Numbered from the stretch's first letter, positions 1-11,761 are shown. The stretch: DNA of 64,000 nucleotides from Telopea speciosissima (GCF_018873765.1 NC_057923.1:10242413-10306412), one strand, 5' to 3'. The notes: generated by a model not told the origin, from the sequence alone. Program-made: numbers and translations.

Positions 1-238
1 CTCGCCGAAATCTCAGCAAGATTTCGAAAAACTCGAGAATCTCGAGCTCCTTGAGACGAGTTTATATCTGAGACCAAAAAAAAAACATGCACTAACTCGA
101 ATATCTCAACCGGAATTTCGATACTTTGTACTGTCTCGCCAAATTTCGGAAAATTGATACATTGCATATTATAGAAAAGCACCAACTCAAGACAGACTTC
201 GAAATTTCGAAGTTACTCGATAGAGAAGGGGTTTTTTT
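1..238. other. Non-coding flank with CTCGAG-like short palindromes
   Basis: I see no gene. The stretch is built of short degenerate motifs such as CTCGAG, TTTCGAAA and GAGATTTCG. A similar cluster (AGATCTCGAGATCTC) recurs near 3448-3485. It is probably dispersed repeat debris, but I could not define ends. Confidence 0.4.
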
Positions 239-2733
239 TTGGGATGAATAAAAATTATATTAAAAGAAGCAGACAGAAACTTTCCCCCCCAAAAGAGGAG
301 AAAGAAAAAGGGAAAGAAGGGAAAGAAAAGAAAATACAAGGAGAAAAACTCCACAACCTACAGCCAAGGCAAGCTAAAGGGAAGCAACCCAAAGAAGAAC
401 TAAAGCACACAATCATCCCCAAACAATAAATTACGATATTATAAAGTTAACCTTCTTCCCATTAGGGTTATAGGGAGGAATGGGAAGAACTATCCATCTC
501 CCACCGTGGTTGCTTGAGGCAATGGAAGGACTCGGCATATCAATAATGTCGAAACCACTACCATCTGCTCTTGGATCTCTCCACAGAGTATTGATGACAT
601 GGTCAGGCTGAAGGTTTTCTATAGGAGCACCACAACTAGAGACAACACCCTCAGATCCAACATCTCCTTCCTTCCCAATGATATTCCAAACTAGACTGGT
701 ACTATCCCTATCTTTTATAATTGTCACAGCAGAATCAGGGATCAAAGAATTTTGCAGCCGAGAGGAATCATTTACTTTTTCAGAAATTACTCCTACCTCA
801 GGAGCTCCTGGATCCCATCTCGGAGGAGGAGGCTTGCGCACCCTCGAGCTTCTTCTACATACACTTGACCCGATTTTCTTTCCATTTGACGACTTCTTCT
901 TCTCTTTCTTCATTTTCGTCTTCGATTGCAGCAGGTCGATAATGTGAGAGTGGCAAGGGTTCCCCAAGGGGGTGGGGACACCTTCATTGGTAAAGTCCTC
1001 CTCAGCCATAGAAGCCACTAACTCCACCACCAATTTGATACCCTTAGTGGAAGGGTCCAACGAGTTTTGAGCCAAAGAAGTATCCAATATAGAAGCCTCT
1101 AGAGAGTCACACATGGAGGAAGAATTACCAAAAGAACCGAGCAAAGTGGGAACCGAGTTTGAAAGGGCCTTGGATTTAGATTTCTCCTTTGTGCGCTTCT
1201 TGGAGGGAACTTCAAGATCTTCAAGATCTTGAGATGCCACCTCAGCTCCATGGGTAGAATCAAGATGAGCTGGGTTGGTTAATATAAAATCAGGAAGAGT
1301 TCCCACAGGGGGGGGCACATCCTCATGATACTCTTCGTTAAAGGAAGTCAGCACAGCAAAAGAATTGGCAAGAATCTCGCTGCCCAAATGTTCACTCTGC
1401 TGCATGTTATTCATTGCAACAGAAGCATTCCCAGGAAGTCCAACAATTAAATCAGCCTCAAGAGCCATGGCATCATCTTTAGATACCGCACCCACACCTT
1501 TTCCAATAGAACTTGCTCGACCCTTACCCCCACAGTTCACAACTTGCCACGATTGATTGGCCATGGCAGCCCCTTGCAATTCTCTTTGGCAAGATCAATC
1601 TCAGGTCCAGCATGACCAAACAAAGCACAGTGGGAACATCTACTAAGCCGCCAACCATAAAAAACAGCTTTGTTAAACAAACAACCATTACCAGCATCAA
1701 TGTCAATGAAATCCACAAACTCAGAAGATGCAGGGACTTCTACACAGAGCCTTGCAAACGAAAGACAGGTTTGCATCTTCGTCCACTTGTCAGTGAAGAG
1801 AGGCACTCCCACTGTACAGCCGACTATGCTAAGAGCATCAACAGTCCAAAGGTGCAGAGGAAGCCCCGGTAAGTTTATACAAATCAGCACAGAGGCTGCC
1901 AAAATGATCTTAAGTTCAAGAATGAGAAGACCAGGGACGGAGGAGAAGTGGTTTCTTCTGAATGAACCAAGGACCCCCTTCCAAAGCCTTCGCCATGTAG
2001 GACTCGAGAGCAAACCAGAATACAAAATACCCACTGTCGAGAAGGAAGAACTCCACGTTTCCCTCTGGTTTCCAGAGACGAAGAAGAACATCCTTGACTA
2101 AACTAAAAGGAGGGCGCTTACCAAGGAAGTGACCAGCCAGAGATTGGTTCCAAAGAGCTTCACCAGCCTCCACCATCGGTTTTGGACACACTGCAATAGG
2201 CTTTCCATCACGAATATCAAGGGATACAAAGTGAAGCTTCAACCCATCAAACTCAGGGGAATCGTTAGAGCAAAGTGAGGCCCAGCCCCCCTGCCAGAAG
2301 TTCTAGATCTACTTCCATCTCTACTCAGACTCTGTTCATCAACGACTGGATCCGTGCCAAGCACAACCGGTTCAACATCCGGCATAGTGAGTCCCTTCTA
2401 AATGGGTTTCATCAGACTTCAGGGGAAACCGAGATGGGAACAGAGACTGTTAGCTTAAACCAGGCTAAAATCTGAGATCTCAGATGGATGGCTTGGAAAC
2501 CGAGACTGTTAAGCTTAATCCAGGCTCGGATCTGGGATCTCAGAAAGATGACTTTGATGAAGATCTTCAATCTTCCGATCTCTGCAGCAGCGGCAGATCT
2601 CACATTCAAACTCACCAGCAGCAGAAAGTCTCACAACTGAACCCACTTCCAATCTCGCCGACGGTACCTGCGGCAGATCTCGCCTTCCTAACCTCGAGTT
2701 TTTCATGGGAAACTTTTATTTTATCCAAAAATC
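239..2733 (-). mobile_element. LINE retrotransposon, apparently ORF1-only (internally deleted)
   Basis: On the minus strand this reads as a 5' leader (about 2733-2243), a LINE-type ORF1 (2242-431), then a short 3' tail ending ATTCATCCC plus an A run (plus-strand T run at 231-240). GAGAAGGGG plus T's occurs at both edges (about 223-238 and 2734-2748), a plausible target-site duplication, though it is low-complexity. No endonuclease/reverse transcriptase ORF2 lies between ORF1 and the tail, so the copy would depend on other LINEs. The leader also has two similar ~60-bp blocks (about 2425-2490 and 2495-2550). The LINE identity is secure; the exact 5' edge is not. Confidence 0.6.
431..2242 (-). 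pseudogene. LINE ORF1 (DUF4283 plus zinc-knuckle), frameshifted
   Basis: The N-terminal part (2242-1916) has the DUF4283 pattern typical of plant LINE ORF1/gag-like proteins (AALEGGPWFI-type core, here KALEGGPWFIQKKPLLLRPW). The reading then moves to another frame (about 1925-1590) with LKIILAASV, a conserved LPLHLW segment and a knuckle start CSHCALFGH. The final cysteine of the CCHC knuckle appears lost. A second frame change near 1590 leads into a 382-codon Ser/Lys-rich tail with a basic KKMKKEKKKSS-like stretch (stop at 431). The family role is RNA binding and chaperoning in LINE retrotransposition. At least two frameshifts make this copy non-functional. Confidence 0.75.
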
Positions 2734-2748
2734 GAGAAGGGGTTTTTT

Positions 2749-4409
2749 GGGGGGGGAACCTTGGTTCTTGACTCAGACTTTGAAACTTAAAGTCTACACA
2801 CCTTAAGCTCGACAGATAAGGGGGGTTTGGAGCTAGAGAAGGGGGGAAAAACTTTGGTTCTTGATTTTTTTACCACATCATCACTCAATACTACTGGGGG
2901 TTGCCACATCACTACGAAGAGATTGATTGAGTGGCCTCAATCCAGCGCATCATAGTTCATATCAATAGGCAGTCACATACTCATAGTATTGTATTGTTGG
3001 GAGTTGGGTAGTAGGGTGTCTATGACTTATGTATTGTTCACTGTACTTGGATTGGGTGTCTATGTAATATGGATTGTTCACACTTCACTGTACTTTGTAG
3101 TTTGTAATAGAAACTTTAAGTCTTTAACTATTTCTTAAATACTTATTCAATATTATGTGTCTTCATCCATTATTGCATAGTTTACTTGTTTTACTTGCCA
3201 ATTATATTTATGTGTCATATCACTAAAACAATATGTAGAATAGGCACCATTACATTAAGGGTTCAACTTACTGCCAACCAAGTGTGTAAATCCAATACAC
3301 CAAATTGGGTGTTTTTTTTTTTACATTTTGAAAATTAAGTATGTTTATTAAGCCTAAAACAAGCTTCCCTTGAAATTTTGGAGCCAACTAGGGCCATTTG
3401 GCCACCGAAACATAATACCGAAACCAAAAAAACACAAACTCATCAAGATCTCGAGATCTCAGTCATCTCGACCTGGTCGAGATGAGTTTTCGAACTATGC
3501 CGGACGCACATTATAACCGACCTTGGCCTTTGATGCAACGAGTAATTCAATTGTGAAGAAAAATGCATTCGAAATATTTATCAACCATTTCTTGAAGAAA
3601 TCTCATAGCCTGTAAAATTTAATCATTCTGTTATAAGGAAGATTAAAGGAGGGGGGAAAGAAAACAAAACAAAACCAAAAACTCAGAAATTTTACAACTT
3701 TTTCCCACCAGAGTTGTATTTTCAACCAACCAAGAAAGTAAAGGAGATGTATATCCTCCTGTATGGGTTAAACCAAGTTTATGAGGTTCAAATTTGGTGA
3801 CTTCAACCTATATCAATGAGACGATAAAGGTCCAAACAGGATTAATAGTTGGGCGTTTGCCATCCTCAGTCTATCAGGGCATATTACAAAAGGGTGAGAA
3901 CCTTTTGAAAAAGATATCATTGTGGAGCTTAAGTTTTCAATTTTTTCTAAGCACTAGGCAGTTGCACTCTGCAACATACACACAAAATCACAAAACATCC
4001 TCCATTCATCACCTATATATGGGTGCATCACAGTAAACTTTTCATCTAAATCCTGTTGTAGACATAGCCAAAGGCCTCATGTAAATCCATTTGTAAGTCA
4101 AACAAGAAAACACTGGGGAAATCAAAACACTGGCTAGAAGAAGTAAAACAACCTCCAATAGAAAAGGGATTCAAAATTCAACCTTCAAATGTTTACTTTC
4201 ATATTAACTTGACCAGTATAATGTACAAAGTTAGATAAGCGTGTGAATAAAAGTCATTCTGGTGTCTTTCCCCTCCTCCAACAGAACTTGTTTACAAGCT
4301 AAATAGCCAGCCACCATAGGACATACCTCAATGCACCAATGGTTGCACTAAATGGGTATTAGCATATGGTAGCACTCCCCGACAGCTACACAATGGAACT
4401 GATAATCTA
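2749..4409. other. Intergenic, no gene seen
   Basis: AT-rich sequence with no coding-like frame. There is a G-rich patch near 2741-2850, where a GAGAAGGGG / CTTTGGTTCTTG phrase occurs twice, and a short cluster of CTCGAGATCTC palindromes near 3448-3485. The 3' end of the LSM12-like gene on the minus strand should lie just below 4410. Confidence 0.4.
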
Positions 4410-7116
4410 TCAGTGGCTTGGTCCACGAGCTTGCAACCTCTTCCTTTCAAATTCTAGCTGCAAAAACAAGAAGATAAAATTTCCACCTAAAACCTGAAAT
4501 GCTTTAAAAATGAAAGGACAAACAAAAACAAAAAGAAAAACTCAGCACCACTCAACTATCAATATGCATTACCACTTTCTTCACCCTATCATTGGCAGCA
4601 GGGGTTCCGCCAGTTACATTTTCAGGGAGATATGGACTACAAACGCGGACTTCACTCATCACCATAATGACAGTCTTGTCCCAGTGAACCGGAAGCCTGA
4701 TCAGAGTACAGGGATCACACAACAAGAATAGATGCATTTGAAAGTAAGGATATGATGTTACTCTTAAGACAATACCATAGAGAATATTTCAGTTAATGTT
4801 AACTCCTAACTCAATCTGTGAGAAAACTCAATGGTTTATATTGAAGTAAAGTTGTGAGATCTTAATGCAGTAACATCGAGAGTTAAAACTTAACACACAT
4901 TGTTCATGGAGCAAGAAGCTTGTGAGGAAGAAAGTCTAGATAGAGGAAATCATAAAAAGGTTAAAAGAGTAAAATCAAATGCTCTGAAGTATTTGTTCAC
5001 CCAGTTAATGATCTAAATCTTCTTTTTATTTTAAAGAAAGGGACAACTTGAAGCACTAAGCACTGCCAACAAAATAATTATCAATGGGCAGTAGATTGAC
5101 AAAGAAGCTAAACAGAAAATGGCAAAGGCAATGAAACATGTGTGGCATATGGTGAGGAGCAGAAATATAAACCTTTTCACTTATAGACCAACAATTTTTA
5201 TTCATGTCAATGAGTTCTTGCTAATACCGACAAACATTTAGTGCATGGACCCTTGTGCACAAAAAAAAATCAAATCAAGATCATGAGACATGCAAAGGAC
5301 ATGGGTCATAAAAGGTTTAAAAGACAAAAAACTAAATTCTTTGAAGTAGTTGTTCACCAAATCAATTATTTAAATCTTCTTGTTATTGTGTAGACGGGGA
5401 TAATTTGAAGCACTAAGCACTGCCAACAAAAAAATTATCAACAGAGAGCAGGTGAGCTAAACATAATGCAGCAAAGGCACTGAAGCACGTGTGGCACGTG
5501 GTGAGGAGAATAGTTATAAACCTGTCACTTATAACTCAGCAATGTTTATCCATGTCAATGAGTTCTTGATAATGCTGACAAACATTTGGTGCTTGGAGCT
5601 TTAGAGGAAATCAAGCATTGGAGCAAGACCATGACAAATGTCAGGAATAGGGATGGCAATGGGGCAAGTTAATCAGGTACTAGTAGCTCACCACATCCGG
5701 GGGGCAATTTTGACCAATCGTAGTTCGGTATAAGTTCACCAAAGTTCCACCTTCGAAAAGTCAATGAATCATGGACACAAGTCAAACACAGAGACTAGCC
5801 ATCTGGGCAAGATATAGTATCCAATTCAGACCATCACAACATAACCTTGTATAGCTACAAATCAACTGGATGAATTTTTAAATACCACCCAATGCTATAG
5901 GTTACCCAGACTCATTAGATACGGAAATGGATCACAAAAAACCCCGGGGGGAGGAAAAAGAAAGATCTTGGTAACTAATTGTTCATATTGATAAACTACA
6001 TACTGCAACTCCTTAGTCCTTCTCCCATTTTCTTTTCCTTCTATTATTAGCACCCCCCCCCCCCCTCCTTCATACTTAACCTACACACTCATTTCATCCA
6101 CCAACACCAAGCTTTCTATATTTTGTCTTCACCCTCCCAACATTTTGAATTGTCCCTGATACTAAAAACCACCTAGGCACATAAGTCCTAAAAACCATTG
6201 AGCAGGTAGCAAGGTTTTCGAAATCTTGTTTCATGACCACATTATTCTTTGTCTTTGTTTTCTTTTCCTTTCCTTTGGGGGGTGTATTGGTAACCTAATT
6301 GGATACCTTAAGTTCTTAAGGGGTCCCAATGCAACTTCCTAACATTAAGTACCACAGCATCATGCATGAGGGATGTAAAAATCTATAAAATTCACTGTGA
6401 ATTTTGGAATCAGAAGGGCCAGCACTTTGATGAACAAGGCACACCCAAAAAAAAAAAAAAAAAAAACATTTTCATAAGTTTGAGATATGTCAGGAAAGGA
6501 CAGCATACTCACGTCTTAGACAATGCATCGAAGATTCTCTGAGCATCGCTTGTAACCCCAACCCCAATCCTCTCAGCCTCCATCTCTGCTTGCCTGCAAT
6601 ACACCTTACACAGATTTATTGGGGAAAAATCGAAAAATAAACCAAAACTAACATCCAGGTTATAATATTCTTTAAATCCAATGCACCTTATAGCAGCCTC
6701 CTCCCTAGCTTGAAGGCTAGCAAGATCGAGGTAACATTTCTTGAGATCAAGAGGATCCTCAGCTTGACCCAGTATGGTGAATTCTTTTATATAGTTGGCC
6801 TGCAAAAGCCGAATGTTTCGACGAGGGCCCGTTTTCGAGCCTTCCTGTGCTGATCAAACTACGTTAAGGAATTCAAGCATATCTGATAGAAAGATCAAAT
6901 ACACAGTTGAAGAGTTTCGGTTGATAAAATAAAAATGGAAACACTACTATAGGTTTTGTAGTCGAGACTGCAAGAGCAAAGGATATGAAGGACTAGCATG
7001 TTGGAAAGCCTGTCGAAGGAGATGATTTGACCCTCGAATTCGTCTCCCAATGCGGTTTTAATGGAGATAAAGCAACCAACCGCAAATTCGTCACCGTAGC
7101 TCGCATCCATGGCCAT
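4410..7116 (-). CDS. LSM12-like protein (Lsm domain plus anticodon-binding-like AD domain)
   Basis: Five exons on the minus strand, joined in phase: 7116-6987, 6846-6687, 6593-6513, 4696-4573, 4457-4410. The total is 543 nt, or 180 residues plus TGA, the usual plant LSM12 length. Exon 1 encodes the Lsm part (GDEFEGQIISFDRLSNML). Exon 2 carries GPRRNIRLLQANYIKEF and LDLKKCYLDLASLQAREEAA, exon 3 QAEMEAERIGVGVTSDAQ, exon 4 VHWDKTVIMVMSEVRVCSPY, and exon 5 LEFERKRLQARGPSH. I chose the ATG at 7116 (MAMDAS); 7110 is an alternative, and the frame is open further upstream without resembling the family. Introns 2-4 are GT-AG; intron 1 is AT-AC (separate entry). The human homologue is linked to ataxin-2 and RNA metabolism, but the plant role is little characterised. 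The reading frame is intact. Confidence 0.92.
4965..5600. repeat. Two diverged direct copies (~280 bp) inside LSM12-like intron 3
   Basis: About 4965-5245 and 5318-5600 share long blocks, for example GAAGCACTAAGCACTGCCAA, then TTGTTCACC..ATTTAAATCTTCTT and CATGTCAATGAGTTCTTG..AATRC. They lie about 355 bp apart with numerous substitutions, so the duplication is old. No coding content. Confidence 0.75.
6847..6986 (-). other. Putative U12-type (minor spliceosome) AT-AC intron
   Basis: Intron 1 of the LSM12-like gene, 140 nt. The exon 1/exon 2 junction needed for the family sequence (NMLVL-QEGSKTGPRR) has no GT-AG solution. It is met exactly by a 5' site ATATCCTTTG and a 3' end CAGCAC followed by AGGAAGG, joining C to AG to make the Gln codon. 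ATATCCTTT is the U12 5' splice-site consensus. TTCCTTAAC, the U12 branch-point consensus, lies about 16 nt before the 3' end (near 6863-6871). I see these motifs directly; that the minor spliceosome uses them is inferred. Confidence 0.88.
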
Positions 7117-7391
7117 GGCTGCTGCGGTGCTGCCCCTGCAACTGTGAGCTCCACGTCCAGCCTTGTAATTCACGATGTCGAAAGTTAAAACCCCGCCCTG
7201 TACCGTGTTGTTTAGTAGAGTGGTGTTGGACTCTGGGTCACGTAAGCTTACGCCTTGGTGATGTAAGTTCTGTTTGGTTGGCAAGAAAAAAAATTTAGAA
7301 AAAAGGAGAGGGTTTCCAACAAAGGCAGCGTAAGAAGGAATCTGGTTGAGCTCCACTGTAGCGTGACAGGGAGTGTAGTGCATATCCAATA

Positions 7392-7462
7392 GCCCACAGT
7401 GCTTGGGCATGCAGTCCAACACCCGATTTGTATGTTGGGCTGCGTGCCCAAGCACTGTGGGC
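7392..7462. repeat. 30-bp-stem palindrome upstream of the LSM12-like gene
   Basis: Bases 7392-7421 (starting GCCCACAGTGCTTGGGCA) are nearly perfectly complementary to 7433-7462 (ending TGCCCAAGCACTGTGGGC), with an ~11-nt loop. It lies about 275-345 bp upstream of the chosen start codon, within the likely promoter or 5' leader. It could be a small foldback element or a transcribed hairpin. Confidence 0.75.
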
Positions 7463-7611
7463 CGTTAGATGGTGCGCTATAGAGGATCCAAATCTAGAAG
7501 GAATCTACAACCTACAATCAATGAAGGGTTAGAAATTGTATCATTCATATGGTACCGTAGGAATCAGAGAGAAAAATATCAACGTGGATCCAACTATTTA
7601 TTATGCGAGGA

Positions 7612-8460
7612 TAGTATAAAATAATTTATACAAGGTTACTGTAGCAAACTTATTCCCTATAAAAATTGAATTTTTATCTTTTCAAGTGTGGTGCACTTTT
7701 AAAGTGCATCCAACAGTGATCAAGAACATGTTCTTCGATTAACTATAAACAAAAAAAAAAACATGTTCTTCGATTTTTATCCTCTCAAGTGCAATGACCA
7801 TCGTTAGATGCCCTTTAAATGTGTATTGCACAGTGCACCGTACTTAAGAGGATGAAAATCCAAAAAAAATTAGTAAAAAAGACATGTATATATTTATGGA
7901 GAAAGTTTTTTCTACACCATCTGTGAAAGATAAGTATATCCATCAATGGTCATAAATGTTCTACCCCTAGTACGAAGGCTATAATACCTTACTATTGTTC
8001 TCTGATACTAACTACACACCATTTAAAATCTAAATTCCTAGGTCAAATGATAGTATAAAATAATTTGTACAAGGTTAGTGTAGCAATCTTGTGCCCTAAA
8101 AAATTTGAATTCTTATCTTCTCAAGTGCGGTGCACTGCCCAGTGCACTTTTAAAGTGCATCCAACATTGATCAATAACATGTTCTTGGATTTTTATCCTC
8201 TCAAGTGCAATGGTCATCATCGAATGCACTTTAAATGTGCATTGGGTAGTGCACCGCACTTGAGATGATGAAAAACCAAAAAAAAAAAAAAAGACATGTA
8301 TCCCATAAATTTATGGAAAAAGTTTTTTCTACACCATCAATGAAAGAAAAGTATATCCATCAATGGTCATAAATGTTCTACCCCCAGTATGAAGTCTATA
8401 ATACATTTGTATAGTTCTCTGATACCAACTACACACCATCTAAAATCTAAACCCCTCGGT
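7612..8460. repeat. Tandem pair of a ~0.42-kb repeat
   Basis: About 7612-8030 and 8050-8458 are diverged direct copies. Both begin AGTATAAAATAATTT.TACAAGG and both carry AGTGCATCCAACA, CATGTTCTT, TTTTTTCTACACCATC and TATATCCATCAATGGTCATA. Each encloses an inverted repeat, intact in the second copy (8119-8265). No coding content. Confidence 0.8.
8119..8265. mobile_element. Small inverted-repeat element (MITE-like)
   Basis: TCTCAAGTGCGGTGCACT at 8119 is matched by its reverse complement AGTGCACCGCACTTGAGA ending at 8265. Internal blocks AGTGCACTTTTAAAGTGCAT and ATGCACTTTAAATGTGCAT add further self-complementarity. The first copy of the surrounding repeat (about 7683-7850) carries a decayed version. 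No target duplication could be assigned. Confidence 0.55.
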
Positions 8461-8724
8461 CAAAGGAGAAGGGAAACATGGGTTAAGGAAAACTGCCTCA
8501 AAAATTCATTATCGATTTCATCATTACTTTTATCATATTATTATGAAAGTATTTTTTTTCATATATAGTGAAGATATTCTCTCAAAATCGATGTACATAA
8601 TTACTCACTTTGAGTACAAACGTGCCCTTTATATTATTTTTCGAGTGTCATCCAATTGCCATATCGGTAGATGAATAAATTCTTGATTTACCATGGATAA
8701 AAGAATGAAAACTCGATTCTTAAA

Positions 8725-9174
8725 GGCCCGTTTGTTTGTCGGATAAAAATGAAATAGGCAAAAAGGGGTGAAAAAAGTGTACTATTTTCCCGTAACATAC
8801 CAAGGATGTGTGTGTTTGGATACATGGGGTGTGAAACTTCCAGGCAAACTCATTAAATGCATTTATTATTGTCTCGTGAGGTGACACCTCTCTTTTTCCC
8901 ACCCCATTCACTTTCAAAGTCCTACCAATTGACTTTAGCACTATTCATGAAAAAGTTACTTTTGAGTCTATCGCTCTTTTCCTATTTTCTTTATTTCCCA
9001 TGGAATCCAACCCCATGTCCATTCCCTCTCTTTCTCCCACTAAATCCCACCCTAGTACAAAATGCATATTCCATTATTTCGTTTATTTTATTTTCCTTGT
9101 CAATCCAACCCACAACATGTGAGACCCACCCTCACAAGTTTCCCACCCTTTTTATTCGACAAACAAACGGAGCC
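8725..9174. mobile_element. MITE with ~25-bp terminal inverted repeats
   Basis: The left end GGCCCGTTTGTTTGTCGGAT and the right end (reverse complement) GGCTCCGTTTGTTTGTCGAA are inverted copies continuing into ATAAAAA. The bases TAAA flank both sides (8721-8724, 9175-9178), a possible target duplication. The interior is AT-rich with no transposase. The superfamily is unsettled. Confidence 0.65.
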
Positions 9175-9179
9175 TAAAT

Positions 9180-10040
9180 GAATGTCAATAGGTGAAAGGT
9201 TCTAGGAAGGGGGGATCCTAGGGGTTCATCTACCAATTGTATCATATAAGAATTTTTATTTGACTGTAGGATCAAGTTTTCTGTCACCCACAATATATAT
9301 ATTCACATGTATTTTGACGTTTGAATGAAACTCCTAAAATAGTGAAAATGATATTTTAGACCTTCATCAATAGGGAGTACAAATGAAAGTCGAGATCATA
9401 GTGGTGGGTGAAGAGAAACAATAAGTTAAAGGAAAAATTTTCCCTTGAACATATGTGCCATGATTTTTATTTGGTCATATGTCAAATTTCAAAGACTACA
9501 GTAACCATGTATCAACCATGTATTGTCATGCATCTTCTAGGCCTCTTAGTAGTTTTGGATGTTCAATGCTTTATTTTGTCGCATAGCAATCCTCTAGGCC
9601 ACATTGTAGTTTGGATATTCAAAGTTCATTAGGTCATGTAGCTAAATGGTTAAGTTAAAATTAAACATATCAATAAGGGCATAAGATTCTAACTATCTGT
9701 AAAATTTATGTCATATACTAACTACCAAAGATATTTGGGTCATATAGAAAGCTTATTCTCAATATGCTACCAATAAAATCATTGATCATGATAATATTAT
9801 TTTTTAATAATTAAATGAAAATATATTAAAAATGTCAACATTCCGTTTTATCTATTGTAAACATATTATACCAAAATTTTCAAGGATCAGAAACCCCGTA
9901 AAATATGTGGTAAAAGTAAACAAAATTTTATCTAGGATGTGATTGGACAATCCAGATACAAGAGTTGTAAAATTAGCAATTTCTTATTATATAACTTTAC
10001 TACTCATTGTAGATATCCTCCCACTACCCAAATTTTGGCC
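9180..10040. other. Intergenic, no gene seen
   Basis: AT-rich sequence with only short chance reading frames; nothing recognisable. Confidence 0.4.
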
Positions 10041-10041
10041 T

Positions 10042-11255
10042 TTATGAAGCAAAATTGTAATAAGGATTGTTAACCATACAATCATACACTAACACATACA
10101 CATATCTTCCAGCTCTCACTACATCAATAATATCCAATTTCTCTCTGTCCAACGAGCCTGACAAGTGGAGTTGCAACCTCTCAACCCCTGAAAGTTTCTC
10201 CAACAAACTTGCATCTAAATATCTTATGAATAGATGCCTTGTGAATGGAAATAAACAACACAATGACCGGAACACTGGTGGAAATTCCTCAAGAAACTCA
10301 AAACTCACCTTAAATTTTTCATGTTCCTATGGAGAATCAACCAAGATGCCATTCTTGTCAAATAGGCTTGGCAAAATAGAGAAGCATTGACCCATTATGC
10401 ACCTTTTGTAATGATCACCAAGAATCCTCTTGGCGTGACTTATTTAAATACAACATCCCTATAAGAACCTAGGCCACTGAATCACTAGACCTAAGAACAA
10501 ATAACTTGCACCCATCATCTCTGCCACACTTCTGTTATGATCTTTACAAACTTCTCTCTTCCAATCTCAACTTATGCTTGTGGAAGTTCAATGTCCTCAC
10601 CATTATTGTATACTTCATATGGAAGCACAGAAACCAAATGAGCATAAATGGAATGCCACTAAACCCAAAGATAATCATAGACAAAATTCACAAATGGATT
10701 GCTGACCTACATCTGTCTCATTTATGATCTGATGACATGAATCACAACAACATCGACAATGGTAATGTATTTTCCTTTTCCTATGCAATCAATATTCCAT
10801 CCTTAATTCAACTTATCTTACTCTCTGCAGGACGTTTTAACAAGAAACTAAACAAAGCAGAATGGGTTTTTGGATTTCTAATGGGCAACAACTTTGTATT
10901 GGTGCAATTAGGTAACATCAATACCCTCAATCACCTAGAAGTTGAAGTCAGAGGACTTTTTGAAGACTGACAATTACATTCTCAGAAGGATGAACCAGTG
11001 TATAATTGTGGAAAACATCTAAGGAGTTGCAACAATTGATCAAGAAACCGTTCCTCTCTCCATATCTCTGGAACACTTTTCATAGTTTGGAACAATTATG
11101 TTTTGTAATATAGGGGATTTTGGGATATCTACTCTTTTTGATAGGTTTGCTATCAAAGCCAACAACATACAAGGCGGGACATCTATTTCTAGTACTGTAA
11201 CCGACATTCTATATTTCCTTTAATTATCATTTTATTTTTATTATAAAAAAAGAAC
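10042..11255 (+). pseudogene. Decayed LINE 3' part (RT C-terminus, zinc-binding, RNase H remnants)
   Basis: Fragments in different plus-strand frames match the order of a plant LINE ORF2 tail. Around 10160, DKWSCNLSTPESFSNKLASK resembles the DKWSW..S..G.FSVKSAY segment. Around 10319, FMFLWRINQDAILVK resembles the zf-RVT lead-in. At 10609-10650 comes YFIWKHRNQ, and at 10860-10968 an RNase H-like end WVFGFLMGNNF..LGNIN..NHLEVEVRGL. A TTATTTTTATTATAAAAAAA tail near 11230-11250 fits the LINE 3' end. Several stops and shifts show it is dead. The 5' limit is uncertain. Confidence 0.6.
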
Positions 11256-11728
11256 ATATACACTCAATCACCATCTATAATGAAGTTTATGTTTCACACA
11301 CCAAAAAAAAAAAGACACCCTCTATAGTGTGACCCACTTTAGTGGACAACTAAGTATGTTTGTTCCTATTTATTATGCATTTCCTTATCGATATTAATAT
11401 CAACGTTGATAAATAGTGATCATATCAAACCGTATCGTATAGTTATGCCTTAAATTTTAATAAAAAATTAATTTTTGAGTGATAAGAACCATTTCCCCGA
11501 TATAAAATCAGGGATGTATCGATATATGGATCAACTGATATGTCCGATCCAATACCAATAGTTATAACCATAGGAAGGGATTGAAGAGGGGGAAATGCCA
11601 ATTAAACAATGGTCACCAATACATAATTAGAGGGAGGAGATAGGGTAAGTACATGATCTACTTAATTTAAATGGTCACTCAATGTTTTAAATTTTTTTGA
11701 GCTATTTAGCATACAGGAGAGGGTTGGG

Positions 11729-11761
11729 CATGCCGCTAGCTTTCGGTAAGCTAGTGGCATG
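11729..11761. repeat. 33-bp hairpin, member of a dispersed family
   Basis: CATGCCGCTAGCTT / AAGCTAGTGGCATG form a 14-bp stem around TCGGT. The hairpin and its flanks (GGAGAGGGTT on one side, ACCAATCAT on the other) recur in the opposite orientation at about 36945-37010. This suggests two copies of one small foldback element. Confidence 0.65.
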
